NCBI GenBank assembly: GCA_945863825.1
Contig: CAMBBY010000137.1
Span: forward strand, 1-5,275
DNA from: an uncultured Prevotella sp.
GTDB taxonomy: Bacteria > Bacteroidota > Bacteroidia > Bacteroidales > Bacteroidaceae
Length of the DNA stretch: 5,275 nt
Direction of reading: 5' to 3'
Program-made: the position numbers and the translations under genes
Part shown: positions 1 to 5,275 of the stretch, in pieces
How positions within the stretch are numbered: the first letter of the stretch is position 1
Layout of the letters: every line of letters starts with the position of its first letter
The notes under the pieces: model-generated
What the model saw: the letters and a program-made list of their open reading frames with translations, nothing else
Databases searched by the model: none
Told to the model about the DNA's origin: nothing

Positions 1-44
1 CACAAGGAGTATCGTCGGCAGCGTCAGATGTGTATAAGAGACAG
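1..44 (+). other. Untrimmed Illumina Nextera i5 library adaptor (sequencing artefact)
   Basis: These bases are synthetic library sequence, not genome. Bases 1-3 (CAC) fit the end of the P5 flow-cell oligo. Bases 4-11 (AAGGAGTA) equal the Nextera i5 index known as N507/S507. Bases 12-44 match the 33-base Nextera Read 1 transposon adaptor, and its last 19 bases (26-44, AGATGTGTATAAGAGACAG) are the Tn5 mosaic end. The reading frame of the downstream synthase gene happens to stay open through the adaptor to base 3. It also offers a spurious GTG start at 30, so automatic gene calling would add adaptor-encoded residues to the protein. The order index, adaptor, mosaic end, insert shows that base 45 is the first base of a tagmented fragment. 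Confidence 0.97.
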
Positions 45-833
45 CGCCTGGAATTGTCATACGAACATTTTGAGTTCATCAAGCAGTATTGCGAGAAGAT
101 TGGTATTGACTTCCTCTCTACTCCCGATGAGGAAGAGAGTCTGGAATTCTTGATGAATCGCCTTCAACTGCCTCTTGTTAAGATCGGATCAGGCGAAGTC
201 ACCAATATCCCTTACCTTCGCAAGATTGCATCATACGGCAAGCCAATCATTCTCTCAACCGGAATGAGCAACATTACTCAGGTGGCTACTGCATACGATA
301 CACTCATCAAGGCTGGGGCACCTTCGGTTGCTCTACTTCATTGCACAACCAATTATCCTTGTCCTATCGATGAGGTTAATCTTCGTGCAATGAACACTCT
401 GAAAGATGCGTTCAAGTGTCAGGTGGGTTATTCCGATCATACTATGGGCATAGAGGTGTCTATTGCTGCTGTAGCCATGGGTGCAGAGATTATCGAGAAG
501 CATTTCACCCTCGACCGCACAATGGATGGACCTGATCACAAAGCATCCCTCGAACCTGCCGAACTCAAACAAATGGTTGAATCCATCCGCAACATCGAAC
601 AGGCTCTTGGTGATGGAGTTAAGCGTCCAAACAAGAGCGAAGAAGCCAATGCCAAGGTCGTGCAGAAAAGCATCCTTGCCAAATGTCCTATAAAGAAGGG
701 TGAAACTCTTACCGAGGACAATCTTACCGTAAAGCGTGCTGGTGCAGGCATCAGTTCCGTACATTGGGATGTTGTGGTTGGTACTCAGGCCCAGAGAGAT
801 TACTCCATCGATGAACCCATCGAACTGAATTAG
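45..833 (+). CDS. legI: N-acetylneuraminate / N,N'-diacetyllegionaminate synthase, 5'-truncated
   Basis: NeuB-family synthase, which condenses phosphoenolpyruvate with a 6-carbon N-acyl sugar to make a nine-carbon nonulosonic acid in the cytoplasm. About 262 codons remain (numbered from base 45). Full-length relatives have about 335-350, so roughly 75-85 N-terminal residues, including the AEIGxNHxG region, are lost at the contig break. The visible TIM-barrel part holds KIGSGE (46-51, the family's substrate-binding Lys and Glu), the HCTTNYPCP strand, GYSDHT (His at bases 438-440) and EKHFTLD (His at 501-503). Those two His are the expected metal ligands. A C-terminal SAF/antifreeze-like domain begins near base 660 and contains KRAGAGIS. 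The GPDHKASLEP motif favours NeuB/LegI over the pseudaminic synthase PseI. LegI rather than NeuB is inferred from the PtmE-type gene downstream. No native start is visible; the GTG at 30 lies in adaptor. The TAG stop is the first triplet of the repeat that follows. Confidence 0.93.
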   Translation, partial: RLELSYEHFEFIKQYCEKIGIDFLSTPDEEESLEFLMNRLQLPLVKIGSGEVTNIPYLRKIASYGKPIILSTGMSNITQVATAYDTLIKAGAPSVALLHCTTNYPCPIDEVNLRAMNTLKDAFKCQVGYSDHTMGIEVSIAAVAMGAEIIEKHFTLDRTMDGPDHKASLEPAELKQMVESIRNIEQALGDGVKRPNKSEEANAKVVQKSILAKCPIKKGETLTEDNLTVKRAGAGISSVHWDVVVGTQAQRDYSIDEPIELN

Positions 834-866
834 TTTTCGTTTTAGTTTTCGTTTTAGTTTTCGTTG
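831..866 (+). repeat. Three tandem 12-base repeats (TAGTTTTCGTTT) between legI and legF
   Basis: The unit TAGTTTTCGTTT occurs at 831-842 and 843-854, then as TAGTTTTCGTTG at 855-866. The first TAG is the stop codon of the synthase gene, and the period of 12 repeats an in-frame TAG at 843 and 855. A short leader, AACA, then runs to the ATG at 871. The array fills almost the whole 37-base gap. The same motif recurs after the next gene (1564-1615). Its function is unknown; it may act as a spacer, an unstructured T-rich leader, or a remnant of cassette recombination. Confidence 0.9.
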
Positions 867-870
867 AACA

Positions 871-1566
871 ATGAAACCATTAGTTATAATTCCTGCCCGA
901 GGTGGCAGCAAGGGTATTCCTCATAAGAATATAAAAGAACTTGGTGGCAAACCGCTCATCTGTTATGCCATAGATGCAGCCCGCAAACTTACTGGTGATG
1001 AAAATATATGTGTATCATCTGATGATGACGCAATTATAAAAGTGGTAGAAGAATACGGTTTGAAGGTGCCTTTCAAGAGACCTGATTATCTCGCAACCGA
1101 TAATGCAGGCACCAATGGCGTGCTGCTTCATGCTTTGAACTTCTATGAGGAGCAAGGCAACCATTATGACGTTGTTGTACTGTTGCAAGCAACCTCTCCT
1201 TTCAGAAGGGCAGAAGATGTTATTGAAGCTGTCAAGCTCTATGACGATACTGTAGATATGGTGACTTCTGTAATGCCAGCTAAATGTAATCCATACTATG
1301 ATGGCTTTGAAGATGATGCAGAAGGCTTGCTCGTCATCAGTAAGGGTGATGGCACTATCGAAAGACGCCAGGATGCTCCTCGTGTATGGCAGCAGAATGG
1401 AGCTGTATATGTTATCAATCCCGAACAGCTTAAGGCAAAGGGTCTTGCCGGTATGACAAAAATTCGCAAGTATGTGATGGACGAAATACACTCTGTTGAT
1501 CTTGACAATATGCTTGATTGGAAGATTGCAGAGATTATGCTCAAAGACCATATTGTAGAGTTTTAG
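871..1566 (+). CDS. legF: CMP-nonulosonate (CMP-legionaminate/CMP-sialate) cytidylyltransferase
   Basis: A 231-residue cytoplasmic enzyme that activates a nonulosonic acid with CTP, giving the CMP-sugar donor used by glycosyltransferases. The length is typical of the family. Visible motifs are the N-terminal nucleotide-binding signature IIPARGGSKGIPHKNI (6-21), SSDDD (49-53), LLQATSPFR (104-112, the conserved QxTSP.R motif), QNGAVYV (175-181) and VDLDNMLDW (199-207), whose aspartates correspond to the metal-binding pair in NeuA-type enzymes. The start is ATG 871, directly before the signature and preceded by a short A-rich leader with no Shine-Dalgarno. It sits 37 bases after the synthase gene and 53 before the CBS-nucleotidyltransferase gene. 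Both gaps contain the same T-rich repeat, and the TAG stop is part of the downstream copy. LegF versus NeuA cannot be separated by sequence reading alone; LegF is preferred because of the next gene. Confidence 0.93.
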   Translation: MKPLVIIPARGGSKGIPHKNIKELGGKPLICYAIDAARKLTGDENICVSSDDDAIIKVVEEYGLKVPFKRPDYLATDNAGTNGVLLHALNFYEEQGNHYDVVVLLQATSPFRRAEDVIEAVKLYDDTVDMVTSVMPAKCNPYYDGFEDDAEGLLVISKGDGTIERRQDAPRVWQQNGAVYVINPEQLKAKGLAGMTKIRKYVMDEIHSVDLDNMLDWKIAEIMLKDHIVEF

Positions 1567-1615
1567 TTTTCGTTTTCGTCTTCGTTATATTTTGTTTTCG
1601 TTTTAGTTTTCGTTA
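1564..1615 (+). repeat. TTTTCG-rich repeat between legF and the CBS-nucleotidyltransferase gene
   Basis: TAGTTTTCGTTT occurs at 1564-1575, starting with the stop codon of legF, and TAGTTTTCGTTA at 1604-1615. Between them lie further TTTTCG or near copies (1573-1578, 1595-1600) and a degenerate centre, TCTTCGTTATATTTTG. A 21-base stretch at 1594-1614 is identical to the stretches at 833-853 and 845-865 in the previous gap, so legF is flanked by direct repeats. The ATG of the next gene follows after AATT. Confidence 0.88.
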
Positions 1616-1619
1616 AATT

Positions 1620-2651
1620 ATGAACAAATATACAATCAGCGAAAAGGCATCAGTAAAGGATGCCCTTATCGCAATTAACGAAATAACTCATGATGGTGAG
1701 TCGCTACTTGTAGTGAATGCAGACAGCCAGATGGTAGGTTCCCTCACCGATGGCGATATTCGCAGAGGTCTCATATCTGGTGCACAACTCACGGATGAGG
1801 TCAGCACCATCATGCATCGTGACTTCAAGTACATCAAGCAGTCTGAGTTTGATGTAGCGCACCTCAAGAGTTTCCGTGATCGCAGAATCCTCTTCATCCC
1901 TATCTTGGATGAGGAGAACCACATTGTGGAGGTAGTAAACCTGCAGAAGTACAAGTCACACCTTCCCATAGATGCCGTCCTGATGGCAGGTGGTAAGGGC
2001 GAGCGTCTTCGTCCTCTGACCGAGAAGACTCCCAAACCACTTCTTCCTGTAGGCGATAAGTGCATCATCGATCACAACATCGACCGCCTTATCTCTTATG
2101 GTGTAGAGCACTTGAACGTAACTGTTAACTATCTTGGCGAACAGATAGAGGAGCACTTTGCCGAACCTCGCAATGGCGTGAAGGTCAACTGCTATCGTGA
2201 GCCAAAGTTCCTGGGTACTATCGGCAGCATCAAGTTCGTGGATAATATCTATAACGATACCGTACTGGTGATGAACTCCGATCTCTTCACCAATATCGAC
2301 TATGAGGACTTCTTCCTTCACTTCCAGCACCATGATGCCGAGATGTCAGTTGCTGCCATTCCTTATAATGTCAGCATAGAGTTCGGTATCCTTGATCTCG
2401 ATGGTCGTGACATCAAGGGATTGATCGAGAAACCAAAGTATAACTACTATGCCAATGCCGGTATCTACCTCATCAAGAAGCGTGCTTTGGCAGAAATCCC
2501 GGAAGACACCTTCTTCCATGCCACCCACTTAATAGAGAAGCTCATTGCTCAAGGCAAGAAGGTCATCCGTTATCCTCTCAACGGCACCTGGATTGACATA
2601 GGCACTCCACAGGAGTATGCAAAAGCAAAAGATTTGGTTAAACATTTGTAA
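1620..2651 (+). CDS. legX: CBS-domain nucleotidyltransferase, PtmE/LegX type (probable glucosamine-1-phosphate guanylyltransferase)
   Basis: A 343-residue cytoplasmic protein with two parts. Residues 1 to about 115 form a CBS-domain pair (SLTDGDIRR at 41-49), which usually senses adenosyl ligands. From about 117 to the end is a sugar-phosphate nucleotidyltransferase: LMAGGKGERLRPLT (121-134), TPKPLLPVG (137-145), LGTIGSIK (198-205), VMNSDLFTN (217-225, catalytic Asp), EKP (260-262), NAGIYLI (269-275) and WIDIGTP (324-330). This CBS-plus-transferase arrangement, and the length, match Campylobacter PtmE. That enzyme makes GDP-glucosamine, the entry point of the GDP-linked legionaminic acid route. 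Its place directly after legI and legF supports that role. Nucleotide specificity (GTP versus other NTPs) cannot be read from motifs, so a generic hexose-phosphate nucleotidyltransferase remains possible. The ATG at 1620 follows an A/T leader, AAATT. The next gene starts 10 bases after the stop. Confidence 0.88.
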   Translation: MNKYTISEKASVKDALIAINEITHDGESLLVVNADSQMVGSLTDGDIRRGLISGAQLTDEVSTIMHRDFKYIKQSEFDVAHLKSFRDRRILFIPILDEENHIVEVVNLQKYKSHLPIDAVLMAGGKGERLRPLTEKTPKPLLPVGDKCIIDHNIDRLISYGVEHLNVTVNYLGEQIEEHFAEPRNGVKVNCYREPKFLGTIGSIKFVDNIYNDTVLVMNSDLFTNIDYEDFFLHFQHHDAEMSVAAIPYNVSIEFGILDLDGRDIKGLIEKPKYNYYANAGIYLIKKRALAEIPEDTFFHATHLIEKLIAQGKKVIRYPLNGTWIDIGTPQEYAKAKDLVKHL

Positions 2652-2661
2652 CCCTTACATA

Positions 2662-3807
2662 ATGAAAAAAATAGGAATTATTTCGTATTTCAACTACTAT
2701 AATTATGGTTCAATGCTACAAGGCTATGCTTTGCAGAAATATATTAGTGGCATGAACAATGATGTAGATTGCGAAATTATCAATTATAGGAATCAGTCAA
2801 CTGGAAAAGCGTCTAAATGGGAATTATTAAAGATTAGACTTAAGCGCATCACGTTTTATATAACACATCTAAAGGAAATACGTATCAGGGCAAGATATGC
2901 TACTAAAATGACGATTCGTAATGCGAAGTTTGATTCCTTCCTGAAGGATTACACACGCGTTACCGATACATTTTATAGAACGAAACAGCAGCTTATAGAT
3001 AAACCGCCTGTATATGATTTGTATGTAACAGGTTCCGACCAGACATGGAGCCCTAAAGTTTCTGGCGGTTATCAAACGACACCAATGTTCCTTGATTTCG
3101 CTATCGAAGGTTCTAGAAAGGCCGCTTATGCTCCATGTGTTGGTGTTAATTCTTTTACGGATGTGCAAAAGGAGTTCTTGAAAAACAAGCTGGAGGAATA
3201 TAGTTTGATTTCATGTCGAGAAGTAAAGGGTGCAAAGCTTTTGTCAGATATAACAGGTAATGATGTACCTGCCGTTGTTGATCCTACCTTGTTATTAACG
3301 GGCGATCAGTGGAGAGAAGTAATGAATCCTTCGACTGTTAAGAAACCATATATCTTTTGTTATTTCCTTGGCGATCGTCAGTACTATCGTGATTTTGCAT
3401 ATCATCTCTCACAACAAACTGGATTGCCTGTCTACTATATACCTGTTAATTGGAAAGAGTATTCGGATGAAGATAATCGCATCTGGGATGCAGGTCCAAG
3501 GGAGTTTGTAGGACTTATAGAAGGAGCAGAATACGTATGTACCGATTCATTCCATGGTGTTGCTTTCAGCAGCAATTTAAACAAGAACTTTTTTGCATTC
3601 GTGAAGCACGCTGGCAATGCAAATGCCGGGGATAACTCACGTCTTTTCGATTATCTGGATAGAATTGGTCTTGCAAATCGTTTGTTAACGACTTATGATG
3701 GAAACGACATAGATATCACACCGATAGACTATTCTTTTGCCAACAAGAAGTTGGAAGATGATCGAGCAAAATCATTTTCTTACCTTGAAAAATTAATTGC
3801 GCTATAA
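2662..3807 (+). CDS. Polysaccharide pyruvyl transferase family protein
   Basis: A 381-residue protein of the WcaK/CsaB-like pyruvyl transferase family, whose characterised members move pyruvate from PEP onto sugars as a ketal. Motifs seen are NYGSMLQGYALQKY (14-27, N-terminal Rossmann-like half), VTGSDQTWSP (122-131), ISCREVKGAK (183-192), VVDPTLLL (205-212), CTDSFHGVAFS (293-303, with the conserved FHG histidine) and SRLFDYLDRIGL (326-337). ATG 2662 is preferred over an in-frame ATG at 2617. The latter would add 15 residues that overlap the legX end, whereas 2662 begins exactly at the first beta strand (KKIGIISYF). The stop overlaps the next start by one base (TAATG), implying translational coupling with the FrhB-like gene. 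No signal peptide or membrane segment is seen. The acceptor sugar is unknown, and members of this GSDQ.W subgroup may not all form pyruvate ketals. The sequence is more A/T-rich than the three preceding genes. Confidence 0.88.
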   Translation: MKKIGIISYFNYYNYGSMLQGYALQKYISGMNNDVDCEIINYRNQSTGKASKWELLKIRLKRITFYITHLKEIRIRARYATKMTIRNAKFDSFLKDYTRVTDTFYRTKQQLIDKPPVYDLYVTGSDQTWSPKVSGGYQTTPMFLDFAIEGSRKAAYAPCVGVNSFTDVQKEFLKNKLEEYSLISCREVKGAKLLSDITGNDVPAVVDPTLLLTGDQWREVMNPSTVKKPYIFCYFLGDRQYYRDFAYHLSQQTGLPVYYIPVNWKEYSDEDNRIWDAGPREFVGLIEGAEYVCTDSFHGVAFSSNLNKNFFAFVKHAGNANAGDNSRLFDYLDRIGLANRLLTTYDGNDIDITPIDYSFANKKLEDDRAKSFSYLEKLIAL

Positions 3808-5018
3808 TGAAAGAAATTTGTCCGATAGAACAATGTACCGGATGTACAGCATGTCTGAACGCTTGTGCAAAATCTGCCATAACTATGCAGCCTGACAATC
3901 TTGGATTTATGTATCCAAGTATTGATGAGTCGCTTTGCGTTGATTGCGGACTTTGTGAGAGGTCATGCCCTAATAACCATCCGGTAACAAAATACCTGCC
4001 ACCCGAGTCTTTTGTAGGACATGCTGTAAATACTGACGAGCAACTATCTTCTACTTCAGGAGGTATTGCATCCGCTATTTCAAGATGGTGCATCCGTAAG
4101 GGAGGTGTTGTTTATGGTTGTTCTGCAAAAGAGTGTACTCATGTTAAACACATTAGAGTAACGCATGAAGAAGAACTCAAATGGCTGAAGGGAAGCAAAT
4201 ATGTACAGAGTGACATGGGGATGTGTTATTCGCTGGTAAAAGATGATTTGAAAGATAATCGGACGGTAGTATTCATCGGTACTCCGTGTCAATGTGCTGG
4301 TTTAAAAAGTTTCTTAAGAAAGGATTATGATAATCTGTATCTTATTGATTTTGTGTGCCATGGGGTACCTTCTCAATCTGTATTGAACGAGGAGCTGAAA
4401 CTGCATGCATCTGAATCCCAGCTGGAATCTGCAAGATTGAACTTCCGAAGAAAGTTACAGAAGGAAACAGAGTACAGTACCCAATATGGTATATTCCTTA
4501 ATGATGAATCGAATAACGAAATTTACGCAGAGGTGTTCCCTAGCAACACATATATAACAGGTTTCTTAACTGGTTTGTTCTATCGTAATTCATGTTATCA
4601 ATGCCATTACACGACTCCAGAACGTGTTAGTGACATCACACTTGGCGATTACGGAGATCATAGTGGAGACTATAACTCTATGGAAGGCAGAAAAAGACTG
4701 CTCTCAATGATTACCGTCAATACCGAGAAGGGGCATCAAGTATTAAACAGTATAGGAGATACGATTATTTGTAAAAGTATTGAATACGATAAACTTGTTA
4801 AAGCCCAGGGACAATTGAGGCGACCTATCGCAAGACATAATTTGCGTTCAGAATTTGGGCGGATATTACCCCAGACGGGTTATAGAGTAGCTTCAAAGAG
4901 TTTACTTAAAGAAGATATAGCAAGGATTAAAAGAAACCTACTTGTCTCCCAGATTCGCGACACGTTATTCAAGATACCGTTTGTCAAATCTATATATAAA
5001 CAGTTAAGAAATAGATGA
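3807..5018 (+). CDS. FrhB-like iron-sulfur oxidoreductase (F420 hydrogenase/dehydrogenase beta-subunit family) with N-terminal 2[4Fe-4S] ferredoxin domain
   Basis: A 403-residue predicted redox protein. The N-terminal ferredoxin domain has two complete CxxCxxCxxxC sets: Cys 10/13/16/20 and Cys 44/47/50/54. The FrhB-family part follows, with SSTSGG (81-86), GTPCQCAGL (158-166), DFVCHGVPS (181-189), a CxxC at 263/266 and SDITLGDYGD (275-284). In characterised FrhB relatives this region binds flavin and another iron-sulfur cluster. A basic tail runs from about 364 to 403. Bacteroidota are not generally known to make coenzyme F420, so the family name probably misstates the electron carrier. The gene starts within the stop of the pyruvyl transferase gene (TAATG) and ends overlapping the next gene (ATGA), so it is embedded in the glycan operon. 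A role in reducing or modifying a sugar or lipid-linked intermediate is inference; substrate and partner are unknown. Confidence 0.88.
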   Translation: MKEICPIEQCTGCTACLNACAKSAITMQPDNLGFMYPSIDESLCVDCGLCERSCPNNHPVTKYLPPESFVGHAVNTDEQLSSTSGGIASAISRWCIRKGGVVYGCSAKECTHVKHIRVTHEEELKWLKGSKYVQSDMGMCYSLVKDDLKDNRTVVFIGTPCQCAGLKSFLRKDYDNLYLIDFVCHGVPSQSVLNEELKLHASESQLESARLNFRRKLQKETEYSTQYGIFLNDESNNEIYAEVFPSNTYITGFLTGLFYRNSCYQCHYTTPERVSDITLGDYGDHSGDYNSMEGRKRLLSMITVNTEKGHQVLNSIGDTIICKSIEYDKLVKAQGQLRRPIARHNLRSEFGRILPQTGYRVASKSLLKEDIARIKRNLLVSQIRDTLFKIPFVKSIYKQLRNR

Positions 5019-5275
5019 AAAAGAGAATTAACTATTTGCAGCTCAACCAAGTTGGCGGATTGGAGCTTCTATTTGCCTTCACCCCTATGCTTAGCGGTTA
5101 CGGCTTTATGGGGTATCCTTTGTCCTTGTTGCTGTTGCCTATATTGCTATTCATGGCATTGAAAAAGAGAACGGGCGCGCGTTATGAAGTTTTCAAACCA
5201 GTCATGATACTTTTGATATATGTGGCAATACATGACCTTGTGTTGGTTTTAGGTCCTGGTAAGAATTTTTTGGGT
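5015..5275 (+). CDS. Multi-pass membrane protein, 3'-truncated by the window edge; possible O-antigen polymerase (Wzy-like)
   Basis: The frame is open from ATG 5015 to the right edge, giving 87 codons with no stop. The ATG overlaps the TGA of the FrhB-like gene (ATGA), the classic layout for coupled translation. A short basic, polar N-terminus (MKKRINYLQLNQ) is followed by hydrophobic stretches at about 14-31, 35-49 (SLLLLPILLFMAL) and 62-80 (VMILLIYVAIHDLVLVL), separated by a basic loop, KKRTGAR. This is typical of a polytopic inner-membrane protein. In such loci the expected members of this kind are the Wzy polymerase or the Wzx flippase. The spacing of the hydrophobic segments and the position in the operon lean towards Wzy, but no family motif is visible in the part present. 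It is too short to be in a typical list of long ORFs. Confidence 0.8.
   Translation, partial: MKKRINYLQLNQVGGLELLFAFTPMLSGYGFMGYPLSLLLLPILLFMALKKRTGARYEVFKPVMILLIYVAIHDLVLVLGPGKNFLG

Noticed and set aside
26..44. Tn5/IS50-like mosaic end as evidence of a transposon
   Set aside because: It is the last 19 bases of the complete Nextera Read 1 adaptor, preceded by an i5 index and P5 tail, so it is library sequence.
333..911. Long minus-strand open frame with a KRKLKRKL repeat near its start
   Set aside because: It is a shadow of legI. The KRKL repeat is just the reverse complement of the intergenic T-rich tandem repeat, and the frame has no recognisable protein features.
1585..1594. Possible Bacteroides-type -7 promoter element (TTATATTTTG)
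   Set aside because: It does not fit TAnnTTTG exactly (spacing is off by one), there is no clear -33 element at the right distance, and it lies in low-complexity T-rich repeat where chance matches are expected.
831..1615. CRISPR array or transcription terminator in the T-rich gaps
   Set aside because: The repeats are short, contiguous and without unique spacers, so not CRISPR. T-runs are not preceded by a GC-rich hairpin, so no intrinsic terminator is supported.
2617..2661. Upstream ATG at 2617 as start of the pyruvyl transferase gene
   Set aside because: It would overlap the end of legX and add a 15-residue extension unlike family N-termini. ATG 2662 sits right before the conserved first strand.
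5170..5181. Locally GC-rich stretch (ACGGGCGCGCGT) as a regulatory site
   Set aside because: It lies within the open frame of the membrane protein, encoding the basic loop TGAR, and has no partner repeat or other signal.

Overview
The window looks like the left end of a draft or metagenomic contig from a Bacteroidota bacterium, most likely a gut Prevotella/Segatella or Bacteroides relative. Supporting this are the lack of Shine-Dalgarno sequences before the starts (short A/T-rich leaders instead), the protein families present, and the style of the glycan locus. The genus is inference. Bases 1-44 are not biological: they match an Illumina Nextera i5 adaptor (last three bases of P5, index AAGGAGTA, Read 1 transposon adaptor ending in the 19-base mosaic end). 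The organism's DNA starts at about base 45, inside a gene.

All recognisable genes lie on the + strand and form a tightly packed cell-surface glycan (capsule, O-antigen or exopolysaccharide) operon. Region 1 (45-2651) is a nonulosonic acid module. It contains a 5'-truncated NeuB/LegI-type sialic/legionaminic acid synthase, a CMP-nonulosonate cytidylyltransferase (LegF/NeuA type) and a CBS-domain nucleotidyltransferase of the PtmE/LegX type. The last gene points to legionaminic acid, whose pathway uses GDP-sugar intermediates, rather than plain N-acetylneuraminic acid. The remaining steps (LegB, LegC, LegG and others) are not in the window and would be expected upstream of the break.

Region 2 (2662-5018) is a translationally coupled pair: a polysaccharide pyruvyl transferase family protein and an FrhB-like (coenzyme F420 hydrogenase/dehydrogenase beta-subunit family) iron-sulfur protein whose stop and start codons overlap (TAATG). 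Region 3 (5015-5275) is the start of a multi-pass membrane protein, possibly the O-antigen polymerase, cut by the right edge and overlapping the FrhB-like gene by four bases (ATGA).

The gaps on both sides of the cytidylyltransferase gene (831-866 and 1564-1615) carry the same unusual T-rich repeat, built on a 12-base TAGTTTTCGTTT unit that contains the stop codon of the preceding gene. No RNA genes, CRISPR arrays, insertion sequences, convincing promoters or terminators were seen. No gene-free stretch exceeds about 55 bases.
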